Shown one piece after another: positions 48,792 through 59,712 of a stretch of DNA of 64,000 bases (its first letter is position 1; each line of letters opens with the position of its first letter). This DNA comes from Micropterix aruncella. Its lineage: Eukaryota > Arthropoda > Insecta > Lepidoptera > Micropterigidae. A model generated the notes under the pieces. It searched no databases. It was given only the letters and a program-made list of their open reading frames with translations, and had not been told where the DNA came from. The stretch is taken from contig OX155955.1 of NCBI GenBank assembly GCA_944548615.1, forward strand, positions 12,681,027 to 12,745,026, read 5' to 3'. The position numbers and the translations under genes were made by a program.

Positions 48792-48862
48792 GATTTGATT
48801 AAATCTCTAAAGAGATTTAATCAAATCTGATGATGTATTGAAGAAAATACATCATCAGATTT
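48792..48862. repeat. Two adjoining perfect 17-bp hairpins
   Basis: gatttgattaaatctct (48792-48808), loop aa, partner 48811-48827. Then aaatctgatgatgtatt (48823-48839), loop gaagaa, partner 48846-48862. They share five bases. A further gatgatgatgatgat / tctgaagatgtattgaagaaaag echo follows to 48908. Confidence 0.95.
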
Positions 48863-48959
48863 GAATCTGATGATGATGATGATACAATCTGAAGATGTAT
48901 TGAAGAAAAGTTGCTTACTGTGTTTTGAAATAGCTGGGAAGGTCTTTTTGTCGAGTCTA

Positions 48960-49790
48960 AAAACGTGCTTTTAGTCAATATACGTCATTGCTGCTTCATT
49001 ATTCGATAATCCCAAGCGGGACGCATGCCGCCCGGCTCAGTTACCATTCGACGGCAAATTAAGGGGTCCAGAATTCAATTTGGCGAAACCGCACGCATTT
49101 CTTGGGTGTTTAAAGTTAACTTTGACGCTTTGGACCGACACGTTATACGCCATTTATGCTGTCTTATTAAATTTCTCGGCAGATCCGCCGAAACAAGGGC
49201 CTCGGAGCTCTCATAATGAAAGTTTCTGATATTTGCGAATAGGAAAGTTACCGCTTGACGACTTTCCCTGCCAGCATAATTTAATTAATTCGAGTTTAAG
49301 CAACACTCGTTCCTCCTGCGGGGGCTAAAGTTGGCGAACGTGACGGCAACAAGCGATTGTCGACGAGGAGTTTGTAATTATGATGGATATGGCGGAAAAC
49401 GAGTAATTTACATGACGGAGCGTGAATTCAACATTTTTCTGTCGTTGATGTATGATCGCAGAATTTATTCTGGCTACATCATCCACGGACTGTCGCCGTT
49501 CCCCGCACTATCAATGTCGTCCGGTCACCGCGCTGCCTCGCACGCTTCGAAATAAAACATATCGATTGTCCCATTACCTGGCTTATATGGCTTTCGAAAC
49601 TTTTTATGCATTTTGAGACAGACCGCCGCTAGTTGCCCGACGCGCGACTCGTTGAAAAGACTGTTGGTGGTTCTTTATCGCTTAACGATATGTCTCGTGC
49701 CAACCTTTCTCTCTCCAATTAATTGCAACCCCTTTGAAGTGGTTGCGAGCATTTGATTGGCGGCCATATTAATTATATACTTAAAACTAC
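48960..49790. other. GC-balanced, apparently single-copy block
   Basis: Markedly less AT-rich than its neighbours and not matched elsewhere in the window. No long ORF (49025-49216 and 49331-49555 are weak). Homeodomain-type words such as taatttaattaattcgag (49277) and gtaattatgatgg (49374) occur. It could be host regulatory or conserved non-coding DNA. Confidence 0.3.
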
Positions 49791-50227
49791 TTTAACTCTT
49801 GATAGCTAACCTTCTCAGGTACACTCTTACAGCTAACAATCCGTCAAAATGACAGGTATACAGAAAAAATATTTTTTCGATTATAAAATATTATCTTATA
49901 TACATTTGAAAGTGACAGGATATTATAATTAAAGAATGTATGTAAAGTTAGAAATATGTTTTTATGACTTTATGACTTTATGACTTTCTGGATTCGCCTT
50001 CACCGAATATTTATTTATTTATTTATTTTCATAACAAATCAACATTACAGTTTCTACCAATCCGTTGATATGCAATATACACATAAATATAAAAAAAATA
50101 TAATAGAATTCTTACAAGTACATACATAACATGTTTAAATAAGCGTTAAATACAAATACCGGCATTAAGAATAGAAAAACTTACAAATTTACAAACTTAC
50201 AGTACATAAGAGTGGAAACAGTTTATA
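49791..50227. other. AT-rich sequence with LINE tail
   Basis: Three tttatgact units (49963-49986) and (attt)n at 50010-50026. Since the LINE to the right is on the minus strand, 50010-50227 is its 3' UTR and tail. Confidence 0.5.
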
Positions 50228-51665
50228 TTATTCTGCCATAAACAAGTAGCGCAATGCCCACACCTTGAAGAGATGCGGGCTCGCTGTAAAAATATCAAAG
50301 TCTGGCGCTGTCGAACATAGCGCATTTATGTGCCGCAAAGCTCGTGTAAGCAGACTCCATCGACTTAGGTTGGTGCGCGAGGACGGCTCCGTAAATAGAT
50401 TATGAATGCGAGCACGATTATAATTGTCCGGGACAAAGAGACAAACCTTCGCTAGCATGCTAGGATTATCAACTTTTCCCTTAATCAGCTTGAAAACGTA
50501 GGCCATGGCGAGCATTTCTCTACGCAACTTAAGAGAGTTATAGCCCACCATGCCTAGTAGGAAACTAGTAGGGTATAAGTACGGAAAATATCCGTACTGC
50601 TTAAAATATATAAATCGTAAGAAACATTTTTGAATTTTTTCCAACATAGTGATAGATTCTGATGTTGATTCCATATAACTGCATTCGTTTCCAATCTGCT
50701 TCTCACAATTGAATTATACAATGTATGCATAACCCGTACATTGTGAAAATGCTTTAGGTTGCGAATAACAAACCCTAGTAGCTTAAAAGAGGACTTAGAC
50801 AAATTAGCAATGTGCTCCTTGAACGTAAGCTGGGAATCAAAGAGAACTCCTAGATCCTTTACCTTCTCAACCCTAGTTAGCACCTCATCAGTGATGGAGT
50901 AATCATAAATCAGAGGTGCGGTCGATCTAGTACATGTCATCACTGAACATTTGGATATATTGAATGAGAGATTTTTATTCTGGCTCCAAGCCCAGACGGC
51001 ATCAATATCACGCTGGAAAAGCTTGCAGGCCTCAGCAGTTCCAGTGGACATGTACAATTTTATATCGTCGGCAAACATTAAACATTTTGCTGACACGATT
51101 ACTTTACTTAGATCGTTAACAAAGAGATTGAACAGCAAATGGCCGAGGTTTGATCCCTGACTCACGCCAGAACAGGTGTGGTACACCTTAGAATCAAAAA
51201 GTCCAAGTTTCACATACTGCTGCCTGTCTCTCAAGTAATCAGCAAAAAAACTCAGCAGATTACTCGAGAAACCTGTAGCAGCTAGTACTTTGAGTAAGAC
51301 ATCATTGTCCACTCTGTCGAAAGCCTTTTTGAAATCCAGATACACCACATCTACCTGGCTTCCTGGTTTAGTGTCCAGTTCATTTGCCACATAATAAGTA
51401 AAGACGGAAAGGTTGGTGGTGGTGGACCGATTGGGGCGAAACCCGTGCTGGGCGTCCGACAGCCTTCCACACACTTGGGTGTAAATATCCCGGTGGAGTA
51501 TTGTCTCAAATAGTTTAGGGAAGACGGATAACACCGCTATAGGCCTGTAATTATCCACTTTGCCCTTGTTGCCACTTTTATGAACGGGTGCGACCCTAGA
51601 AATCTTCCACATACTGGGGTACGTGGCAGATTCCAAGGAACGATTGAAAATATGTTTATGTTTAT
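50228..51665 (-). pseudogene. CR1/Jockey-group LINE reverse transcriptase, frameshifted
   Basis: The main frame 51636 to 50554 (360 codons) contains RT fingers (WKISRVAPVHKSG, NYRPIAVLSVFPKL), HGFRPNRST at 64-72, YLDFKKAFDRVD at 99-110, GVSQGSNLGHLLF at 157-169 (active copies have P where S158-S159 and H lie) and catalytic FADD at 188-191. Near 50660 the frame shifts and the C terminus continues in 50674 to 50228 (EKIQKCFLRFIYFKQYGYFP ... HLFKVWALRYLFMAE). In-frame residues HIFNRSLES upstream of the Met show that the start is only a truncation point near 51665. One frameshift and few other defects: a fairly recent 5'-truncated copy. Confidence 0.8.
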
Positions 51666-52549
51666 ACCATTAAAAAAAATGCAGACGTTAGAAAATAATG
51701 AGACCGATTCCCATAATTTTGCGCGTCATTTGCGCGGATATTTCTGGTAAAATTCCATTGTCAAACATCAACATTTTTTTTTTCGAAAAATCATTTTTAT
51801 TGGTTTCTTTCGAAAAATCATTTTTATTGGTAATATCCAAATATTTTTGTATGTAAATAAGCAAAACGAAATATAAACTTTGATAGAGAATCTAATAAAC
51901 ATCACGATAGTGTTTACATTTTCTGAATAGGGTTCCGTATTTTTCCGTAAGACAAGTACAAGTTAGAAATGCCGAGTTTTTTTTCACTTTTTCGAATTTC
52001 TCATATTTATTCATAATTATCTAATTGTTTTACAAAATGAGATGTCAATATATAATATACGAAATCTATATACGAAATTTCAATGCGATCATTGCACAGT
52101 TATTTTTTTTAGGATTGCTATAGTAGTTGCTAAAGTAGTAGTAGTTATAGAACTATTTGTCGAGCGCGGCGATATTGCAAGAAATTCCAATAAATTGCCG
52201 CGGTTTGCCATGAAATTATTCCGCTACTCGAAGGGTTAACATGCAAAATCAACATAAAAATACTAAACTAGTCTCGTTTCTTTGGCACGCTTAGGAACAC
52301 GACACTATCCTGTTACTAAAATAAACTAAAATATGTTTCCAAATATTATGTAGAACACAGTTCACTGGAAAAAAAAAACTCGAATTAAAACCATCCGTCG
52401 TAACGACGGGCAAAGTAATCTCCAAATCTAAGTTGCTTACCGAGCCAACGTGTGTGCCTTGTCGAACGACCAGCCGGGCGACTGGTTAGCCACGGCACAA
52501 TATACCAGACAGTTGTGTCTCTTAATACAAAATCGAAAACGAGCAGTAG
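51666..52549. other. AT-rich intergenic sequence
   Basis: It includes a 27-bp tandem pair. Frame 52042-52239 is unrecognised. 52440-52540 is GC-balanced and probably part of the adjacent repeat. Confidence 0.35.
51781..51830. repeat. 27-bp tandem pair
   Basis: tttcgaaaaatcatttttat at 51781 recurs at 51808. Confidence 0.95.
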
Positions 52550-52952
52550 GTACTGTTTCCTATAGAGCGGGGGTGGTTGCGGACCTTACGGCGACTGCTC
52601 TTGAAACGACCATCGGCTACCCGATCCTGGATGAACAGTCGGGCAAATGATGCCGTGGTCAGCGATAGATTCAGTTTACACCGTTTCACCGCTTCGTAAG
52701 GGAGAGGATTGCGTAAGCGACCTCGAACTCCTAACCAATCGAGAGACCGGAGTAATCTGGTCGCAATTGGAAGTAAGGGTGTGAGTGTAAGCCCGCTGGG
52801 GTAAAATACCCGGTTAAAGCGTTGGCCTCTTACGGGCATGTGGCGGAGCTTGACGGTGGACTGTTTTGCCCAAGTCTTCTGCGCTCACTTCACGGGAATA
52901 ATCATTAAAACTTCCTGAGGCGACGGGTTCGCTCGTTGTAGTTGACAACTCT
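52550..52952 (-). repeat. Dispersed coding-like repeat, copy 2 (open frame)
   Basis: Inverted relative to 15563-15972. The minus-strand frame 52839 to 52522 is open for 105 codons: MPVRGQRF..., LTPLLPIATRLLRSLDW, LGVRGRLRNPLPYEAVKRC, TTASFARLFIQDRVADG, SSRRKVRNHPRSIGNST. The last part is read with one residue fewer than in copy 1 (a 3-nt indel). No domain recognised. Basic, no obvious membrane segment. Confidence 0.6.
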
Positions 52953-53224
52953 ATTTGTTTTCTGCCATGATACCACTAACAGATGATAGTCCACCACTAT
53001 CGGACCTCTTTCCAAAACGTCTTACAGGGCCGACGCGACAGCATTTGCGAACAAGAGATTCTTTGCTCTCTGGTCTCCACCGCATCCGTCTTTCCCATTC
53101 CGAATCCGTTTTCGGCAATCCAACCAAAAAAAAATAAGCAGTTGGTATATGTTCACATGCGTCACTACCCATGTATGCCCTTGGATACCCTTATACCTGA
53201 TACGCATGGATACCCAGTGGACAA
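52953..53224. other. Possible continuation of the coding-like repeat
   Basis: Overlapping frames on both strands between 52951 and 53207 have GC-balanced composition. gcatggataccc / ccttggataccc words occur near 53175-53220. Nothing recognised. Confidence 0.3.
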
Positions 53225-53775
53225 TTATAATAATAATGATAATAATAATAAAACTCTTTATTCAGCTTATTGCCTGCAGGCAATATTTTAGAGCTAACCT
53301 ATACTATTGTAAGAACATTATTTGCGAGTAGACTACATAACTTAACCTATATAAAGAGTATGACAAATAAAATAAAGGAGGATAGAAAGAAATATATACT
53401 TTACTCTTTGTGGGCACAGATTTGCCATATCAAAATAATCTAACACTTATAAGGACGCTAAAGTTTTAAAAGGAGGGGAATGGGAGGGGAAAGGGAATTT
53501 ATCTGGAGGATTTCAAATGCTCTCTGAGTCTGTTTTTAAAAGTTGTTATGCTTGGCGCGGTTCTCACATTTTTCGGCAAAGCATTCCAAAGACGGGCTCC
53601 ATGCACGGTGAAAGAGAATGAGAAGTCACTGCTGTGACTAGGGATAGAGATTAGCAGGTTGTTTTTTGATCTCAGAGGGCGTCCATGAGCCGATAGTGCA
53701 GTAAATCTGCCGGTAAGATAATTGGGAGCGACGCCATCTTGATTAACCAATTTAAATATAAATCAAGATTAACCA
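53225..53775 (-). pseudogene. CR1-like LINE 3' end (C terminus and 3' UTR)
   Basis: The minus frame 53750 to 53499 (83 codons) reads GRPLRSKNNLLISIPSHSSDFSFSF then TVHGARLWNALPKNVR, homologous to the C terminus of the LINE at 35055-36162 (SHNSDF, VHGARLWNDLP). The 3' UTR carries the same gcaggcaataagctgaataaagag-type words and ends in (ttattattatt) at about 53225-53250. A 24-bp aaccaatttaaatataaat duplication marks the 5' border near 53745-53790. Confidence 0.7.
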
Positions 53776-54309
53776 ATTTAAATATAAATAACTCGGGAAT
53801 GGCGTGGTTTAGGTAATTCCGGAATGATTGCATGACTGCAACGACAGCAGGGTGGGCGAAAGAGGCTCTGAAGACTATGACTTCTGTTATATTTATTTTT
53901 TTAAATCTTTGAAAAATTATAAAAATGATAACGTTAAAAATTAACTTTTAGTGGTTTATTTTTGTTCATCTAGAAAATACACATGTAAAAATTAATATGG
54001 CCTTTATGGCATATTATGCAAATATTTACGCCTGTATAAAATATGGAATTACGCTTTGGGGTGTTTCGGTAAACGCAGAGGAAATATTCATCGTACTCTA
54101 ATATTCATGCTTACGAATTAAATGTGGAATTCCAAAGACTGAAAGCTGCAGACCACTGTTTGAGTTTGTGCTAACGTATCTTATATCCTTATGCATCTTG
54201 TAAACCTGCAAATTTTTAAGGAGCCACGATCAGTATTTCAAAATAAACAATGTTGAACACGGCTATAACACGAGAAATAAACATGAACTACAAGCACCCA
54301 AGCTAAATT
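53776..54309. other. Decayed LINE coding sequence, AT-rich
   Basis: Plus-strand words at about 54015-54060 (YACIKYGITLWGVSVN-like) suggest RT thumb sequence of the LINE continuing at 54310. Otherwise AT-rich. Confidence 0.4.
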
Positions 54310-54941
54310 TAACTCTATTTAAAAAGGAATGTTATACAATTGACCATTGATTCCAAGTTAACCTGGAAGAACCAACTAAATGAACTTACATCACGCACTC
54401 GAAAGTTAGTATACGTCTTTCGTGAGCTACGTAATATTCTGGCAAAATCGACGTTAAAAATTGTGTACACGGCGCTTTGCCAAAGCTTATGGATGCACGG
54501 TATCATTGCATGGCCTGTACGAAACAAGTACTTGAACCACTGGTTAAAGCCCAGAAATTATTATTGAGGGTTACTTACAGAAAACATCCCCGCCATGACT
54601 CTGACCTGCTGTTCAGCGAAGCAAGTGTTTTGGATAATCGTCAGTTGTTCGTGAAACAATGCCTAATACATTCTTACAAGACCTTAGAGAAACGTTCCCG
54701 AAGCCAGCAGCAAAGACCAACTAGAATGGCTGAAGGGACGAACTATGTAATTCCTCACGTACATACAACCTTTGCCCAAAGACAGTTGTATTTCATCGCC
54801 CCAAAAATTTTTAATACTTTAGAAGAGTCAGTAAAAAATGTTAAAAATATACACCAATTTAAGATAAAAGTAAAAAAATGGCTCCTTTACGAAGTAGGTC
54901 GTACAAAGACTGAAAATGAATTGCTTCATACAATAATTTAA
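54310..54941 (+). pseudogene. CR1/Jockey-group LINE ORF2 C terminus
   Basis: First frame (54340-54490): TIDSKLTWKNQLNELTSRTRKLVYVFRELRNIL, the region after the RT core. A shift near 54490-54520 moves to the frame ending at 54941 with LKAQKLLLRVTYRKHP-type words and FAQRQLYFIAPKIFNTL, the usual LINE C-terminal sequence. Its 3' UTR (54942-55351) was later split by the R1-clade LINE, and the A-rich tail lies at 60213-60262. Confidence 0.65.
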
Positions 54942-54944
54942 AAT

Positions 54945-55030
54945 ATGTGTGTGTGTGTGTGTATTATTATATATGTATGTATATATGTTTGTATGTTTAT
55001 ATGTGTATATATGTATGTTACTAACCCTTT
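54945..55030. repeat. TG/TATG microsatellite in LINE 3' UTR
   Basis: (tg)n at 54946-54961, then degenerate tatgtatgtttgtatg runs. Confidence 0.9.
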
Positions 55031-55352
55031 ATCATATATATTTGTATTAATATGTTTACTATTTTATGCCATTTTATTTTTTAATTTTCTTTTTTTCAGT
55101 TATTTTCTTATATTTTATTTCTTTATTCATTATCTTAGTGTTAGTATTGAAAGTAGTCTATTAGTCAGTACTACTCAAACGTCACTACTACTCCAAAAAC
55201 AAAGGCTATATATTTCGTATGCCCAGATACAGGCTGTTCGGTCTAGTTGGGCATTCGTCTAGAATGATCGTATGGGATGTATTCATTTTCTTATTACTTA
55301 TATAAATAATTACAAATCATATCTGTACGATCTCACTGTTAACTCTATACCT

Positions 55353-56558
55353 CTATGTTATATTTTCGCGCCCGCGGTGTCTGTGTCTACTCCGCCATCT
55401 GCGGTCGATGCCAGTGACGCTAAGGAGGCGGTGAGTGTGGTAGAGGACGCGTTGGCCCGCATTATGGCCATCACATGTGAGGGGGATACCCCGGCCCGCT
55501 CCCGTCTAACGACGGATCAGAAGACGAGGCTGGCCGGGGAGACAGTGGGCATCCTGGGTCTGGTGTCCAGGCTTGCCTGCGATCTCGCTGCCGCCCATGG
55601 GCGGCTCGGGATCGCGGATGAGATCCTGGGGGGGATGAGGTCGATGGAGGCCTCCGTGAGGGAGCTGGTTGCAAGACCTGCCCCTTCGCTGACCTCCCCC
55701 CCGAGCTCATCCTCGCCCTCTTATGGGGATGCCCTTAAGAGGGGTATCAACCTTCAGGTCGCGGGGAATCGGACCAGGGAGGTGCCTCCAAAGAGGCCCT
55801 CGGTCCTAATCTACCCCGCGATTGAGGATGCCGCAGCCACCTCGGAGGCGACCAAAGCGGCTCTTTTAAAGGCACTTGACCCTGCGGCCGACGGTTTCCG
55901 GCCGGTCACCGTGAGGAAGGTTGCTCGGGCCGGCGTGCTGGTCCAGACCTCTACTCCTGGGGGTCTGGAAAGAGTGAAGGCCGCGGGCGAGAAACTTCGC
56001 GGTGCGGGGCTGAGGGCCGTCGAACCGCAGGGTCGATTTCCGCGGATTGTTATCCACGACATTCCGCGGGACCTAAAGGAAGGAGAGATAAAGGAGCTTA
56101 TTTGGTCGCAGAACCTCGAGGGCCGCTGCTCGGTGGATAAGTCAACTGCGCTAGGCTCGACCCGCCGGGCGTTCGCGTTCGGCCAGAGGGACGGCCCTGT
56201 CGTCCAAAGTGTTTGGATCGTGCACCCGGCGGTGCGAGCGGTGCTTGTGGCGGAGGGGAGAGTGTTCCTGGACTGGGACTCTTGCAGAGTGCGTGACTAC
56301 ATCGGGGCGGTAAGGTGTTTCCGCTGCCACAATTTCGGGCACACCCAGGGGAAGTGCTCGCAGGAGGTAGTCTGCGGACATTGCGCCGGCAAGGGACACG
56401 AGAGGTCGGCTTGCCCTGCTAAGGAGGCACCCCCCAAGTGTGCCACATGCTCGGGTCTGCGAAAGGAAGCAGCTCACGTGACGGGCTCGTCGGGCTGTCC
56501 GGCCTATCAGCGCGCGGTGGACAGGGAGATAGCCACCACGAACTATGGCGGGGCATAG
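55353..56558 (+). CDS. R1-clade ORF1 (gag-like), 5'-truncated
   Basis: The in-frame ATG at 55272 and about 27 codons after it come from AT-rich target DNA and the duplication; element sequence starts at 55352, so the ORF is truncated and I list it from 55353. The body is GC-rich and Ala/Arg-rich with a Ser/Pro linker (APSLTSPPSSSSPSYGD). The C terminus carries three zinc knuckles: CFRCHNFGHTQGKC and CGHCAGKGHERSAC (both CX2CX4HX4C), then CATC...H...C (CX2CX8HX6C), at about 56316-56500. Such proteins bind element RNA and take it to the target. No stops. Its end overlaps ORF2 by 14 nt (atggcggggcatag), pointing to reinitiation or coupled translation. The missing N terminus probably makes it inactive. 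Confidence 0.8.
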   Translation, partial: LCYIFAPAVSVSTPPSAVDASDAKEAVSVVEDALARIMAITCEGDTPARSRLTTDQKTRLAGETVGILGLVSRLACDLAAAHGRLGIADEILGGMRSMEASVRELVARPAPSLTSPPSSSSPSYGDALKRGINLQVAGNRTREVPPKRPSVLIYPAIEDAAATSEATKAALLKALDPAADGFRPVTVRKVARAGVLVQTSTPGGLERVKAAGEKLRGAGLRAVEPQGRFPRIVIHDIPRDLKEGEIKELIWSQNLEGRCSVDKSTALGSTRRAFAFGQRDGPVVQSVWIVHPAVRAVLVAEGRVFLDWDSCRVRDYIGAVRCFRCHNFGHTQGKCSQEVVCGHCAGKGHERSACPAKEAPPKCATCSGLRKEAAHVTGSSGCPAYQRAVDREIATTNYGGA

Positions 56559-59500
56559 TCCCCAACTAATGATAAGTTGCGCGCAACTGAATCTGCAGAG
56601 AAGCCGGGCTGTAACGGCCGAATTCGGTCGCACGCTTGAGACGATGGGCATTGGAGTGGCGTTTGTGCAGGAGCAGTTCACGTTCCTCGGTAAAACCCGG
56701 GGTATAGACGGGCAGTGCGTTGTGCTCGAGAAGGGGCACCGACCCATGGCAGGGATCGCAGTGAGTTCGTCTCTCCCGCCTCCCCTGTTCCTGGATCGGC
56801 TCTCCAGTGAGCACCTCGCCTGCGCGTCCATAGTTATCAACGATGTGGACTGCTACTTCATCAGCGTCTACTTCCAGTTTGGCGAGGCTGTGGACGCCTA
56901 CATTGCTGAACTCGCCGCGGCCCTTGACGCTCTTCGGGGTCGGCCGGTAGTGGTAGCGGGCGATTTTAATGCCCGCTCCCCGTCCTGGCACGACGACGGC
57001 AACCTGGACCGCCTGGACAGGGTCGCGAAGGGAAGAGCCGAGGCTGTCGAGGAGCTGATAGCGACCTATGGGTTGCATATTGTCAACTCCCCCGGGCAGC
57101 CCCGGACCTTCTGTGGCCCCGGCGGGTCCAGCAATGTGGATTTGACGCTGTGCTCCCCTGGATTCGCCCGGGAGATGATGAACTGGACCGTCCACGAATC
57201 GTCGTCTTCCTCAGACCATAGACTAGTGACCTTTGACATTGGCCGCCGTGTGAATCCCCCGTCCCCCTCAGAATGGGCGTACCGCACCTCGGATGTGGAC
57301 TGGGACCGTTTTGGGGAGTCCCTCTGTGAGAGGCTCTCCCGGTTCCCGTCCACTCACTCCAATTCGGCCGAGGCACTTAGTGTTGCACTTCATGAGGCAG
57401 TTGCCTCGGCCTGCGAGTCGGTCCTCGGTCGGAGGAGGCCCTTCGGCGGCTTTACGGCCCCGTGGTGGTCTCCGGAAATATCCGACCTTCGCAGGTGCTT
57501 CCGGCAAGCGTACCGCCGCATGGGGGAAGCCCGCAGGGGTTCTCTTCCCCCTGAGCGTGTGGAGGTACTTCGGGAGTCCCTGAGATCGGCTCGGAGCGTC
57601 TACCACGCCGCTATTAGGCGTGCCAAGACTGATTCCTGGCGTACATGGGTTAGCGAAGTTGGGAATGCAAACCCATGGGACATGAAGAACGTCATCGACA
57701 AAGGTGCCAAGCGGGGTGGGAACTACCTCTCTAGCATTGTCGAGGGTACTTCCGCCCCGCTTGACACCGAAGGCACTCTTTCAGTTCTCCTCGGTTCTTT
57801 GTGTCCATCGGATCGGAATGACAATGACGATCCCCACCACGCGCAGCTGCGGCGGCTTATTGCCGTAGACTCGCGCGTACCTGATCTGTCAGAGGTAACA
57901 GCGGACGAGGTCGGCACCATCATCGGGTCGCTATCGCGTAGAAAGGCACCGGGGATAGACAACTTTACGTCTGATATAGTGAAGCGGGTGTGGGAATTCG
58001 CAAGATGGGAGGTGACTGTCCTGATGCAGAAATGCATTAGGGACGGTCATTTCCCATTATGCTGGAAGGCTGGCCTCCTGCGGGTGATTCCCAAAGGTAA
58101 CGACAAGCCGCGCTCGGATCCGAAAGCGTACAGGCCCATCACGCTCCTTCCCATAATGGGTAAGGTGCTAGAAGTGCTTGTGCGCGAACGGCTGGAGAGG
58201 ACTCTGTCTCCCCAGAACGAGCGTCAGTGTGGATTTACCCGAGGGAAAAGCACGGAGGACGCCATCCTGTTTGCGAAGAACTGGGTCCGCAACTACGACG
58301 GCCGCTACGTGGTAGGCGTATTTTTGGATATCTCCGGTGCATTCGAAAACGCGTGGTGGCCGATGCTTATATGCAAGCTTCGCGCCCGCCTGTGCCCGAA
58401 CAATTTGTTGAAAGTAGTGAGGAGCTACTTTTCAGACAGATCTGTCACTCTGAGGTACGGCCCGACCAGCGTCACCAAAACCCCGACCATGGGCTGTCCA
58501 CAGGGGTCAGTGTTGGGTCCTAGCCTTTGGAACATTCTCTTTGATGATTTCCTCGGTCTACCTTACCCGGAGGGGTGCACCGTCAGCGCTTATGCAGACG
58601 ACGCTCTTCTCCTGGTGGGCGGCAGGAGTCGCGCAGAGGTCGAGAGAAGGGTGGCTGACTCGCTGGACCTGATCCTCGGATGGGGACAGCGAAACAGACT
58701 CACCTTCTCTCCGACGAAAACTCAGGCGCTTCTCCTGAAGGGACATCTTAAGCGGAACCCTGTCATCAGGATGAACGGTCGCCCGGTATCCTTCCCGGCC
58801 ACCGTTCGATACCTGGGGGTGACGCTTACGGCTTCCCTTTCCTTTCTTTCGCACGCAAAGATTACAGCCGAAAAATCCCGGGATCTATTCTTTGCGCTCC
58901 GCGGAGTGAGTCGGGCCGACTGGGGAATTCGTTTCCCGGCGGTCATGACTATCTATAAGGGCGTCTTCGTCCCGCGTGCGACTTATGCCGCACGCGCTTG
59001 GACAGAGTCTGCTGTTCCTGAGGCGACGCGTGTCGCGCTGCTGCGCGGACAGCGCATCCCTCTCGTGGCCCTGACCGGGGCGTACAGAACGACGTCCACT
59101 CTTGCGTTACCCGTCATCGCTGGCGTTCTGCCGATTGACCTGGAGATTCTGGAGCGTGCAGCGTTGTCGCGGTACCGCCGGGGCGAGCCGGTAGTCCTTC
59201 ATGGCCTGTCGATCGACCCGGTGGCGCACCGAGCTGGGGAGTGTGCCCGCCTGATTCGGGTGGAGTCCTTGCGTGTCTGGCAGGCTAGATGGGACGCCGG
59301 GGGTACTGGCCGCCTCACCCATTGCTTTTTCCCGTCCGTCGCAGTGCGGATGGCAAATTCGTTTCTGCGGTTCGACCACCATACCACGCAGCTGGTTGGG
59401 GGCCACGGAGAGTTCAGAGCCAAACTATTTGACTTTGGACTTGCCGATGACCCCCGGTGCGCCTGTGGGTATGGTCGCCAAACTGCGGAACACGTAATTT

Positions 59501-59712
59501 GGTCTTGCCCAATTCTAGCGGCTGCACGGGAGAAGTTGATGGATGCAGTGGCCGCGTGCGTTGGGCGCTCTCCGATTTGGTACCCGGATCTGGTCAGTTG
59601 TAGGAGCTGCTTCCAGTCGTTTGGCGAGTTTGTGGAGCACTGGGTGGCTTCTTGGGAAAGCATGAGGCCTCGGGATACCCCCCAGGGGGTACCCTCTTCC
59701 TTGGTGGCGTGA
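56545..59712 (+). CDS. R1-clade ORF2: APE endonuclease and reverse transcriptase
   Basis: 1055 codons without a stop. The APE-like endonuclease covers about 1-232: N16 (QLNLQRS), E43 (VQEQF), D140/N142 (AGDFNAR), D199 (SNVDLTL) and the D224-H225 pair (SSDHRLV), all expected catalytic positions. The RT covers about 500-780: RPITLLP, GFTRGKST, FLDISGAFE near 593-601, CPQGSVLGP at 651-659 and catalytic YADD at 683-686. A C-terminal CX1CX8HX4C finger (CACGYGRQTAEHVIWSC) lies near 59458-59508. The endonuclease nicks the target and the RT copies the element RNA from the nick. Length and finger fit the R1 clade. Start chosen at the ATG overlapping the ORF1 stop. Long antisense frames here are shadows. 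Confidence 0.9.
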   Translation: MAGHSPQLMISCAQLNLQRSRAVTAEFGRTLETMGIGVAFVQEQFTFLGKTRGIDGQCVVLEKGHRPMAGIAVSSSLPPPLFLDRLSSEHLACASIVINDVDCYFISVYFQFGEAVDAYIAELAAALDALRGRPVVVAGDFNARSPSWHDDGNLDRLDRVAKGRAEAVEELIATYGLHIVNSPGQPRTFCGPGGSSNVDLTLCSPGFAREMMNWTVHESSSSSDHRLVTFDIGRRVNPPSPSEWAYRTSDVDWDRFGESLCERLSRFPSTHSNSAEALSVALHEAVASACESVLGRRRPFGGFTAPWWSPEISDLRRCFRQAYRRMGEARRGSLPPERVEVLRESLRSARSVYHAAIRRAKTDSWRTWVSEVGNANPWDMKNVIDKGAKRGGNYLSSIVEGTSAPLDTEGTLSVLLGSLCPSDRNDNDDPHHAQLRRLIAVDSRVPDLSEVTADEVGTIIGSLSRRKAPGIDNFTSDIVKRVWEFARWEVTVLMQKCIRDGHFPLCWKAGLLRVIPKGNDKPRSDPKAYRPITLLPIMGKVLEVLVRERLERTLSPQNERQCGFTRGKSTEDAILFAKNWVRNYDGRYVVGVFLDISGAFENAWWPMLICKLRARLCPNNLLKVVRSYFSDRSVTLRYGPTSVTKTPTMGCPQGSVLGPSLWNILFDDFLGLPYPEGCTVSAYADDALLLVGGRSRAEVERRVADSLDLILGWGQRNRLTFSPTKTQALLLKGHLKRNPVIRMNGRPVSFPATVRYLGVTLTASLSFLSHAKITAEKSRDLFFALRGVSRADWGIRFPAVMTIYKGVFVPRATYAARAWTESAVPEATRVALLRGQRIPLVALTGAYRTTSTLALPVIAGVLPIDLEILERAALSRYRRGEPVVLHGLSIDPVAHRAGECARLIRVESLRVWQARWDAGGTGRLTHCFFPSVAVRMANSFLRFDHHTTQLVGGHGEFRAKLFDFGLADDPRCACGYGRQTAEHVIWSCPILAAAREKLMDAVAACVGRSPIWYPDLVSCRSCFQSFGEFVEHWVASWESMRPRDTPQGVPSSLVA

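Noticed and set aside
56151..59663. Many long frames antisense or out of frame to the R1-clade ORFs
   Set aside because: GC-rich coding DNA leaves open shadows. The R1 frames carry all catalytic motifs.
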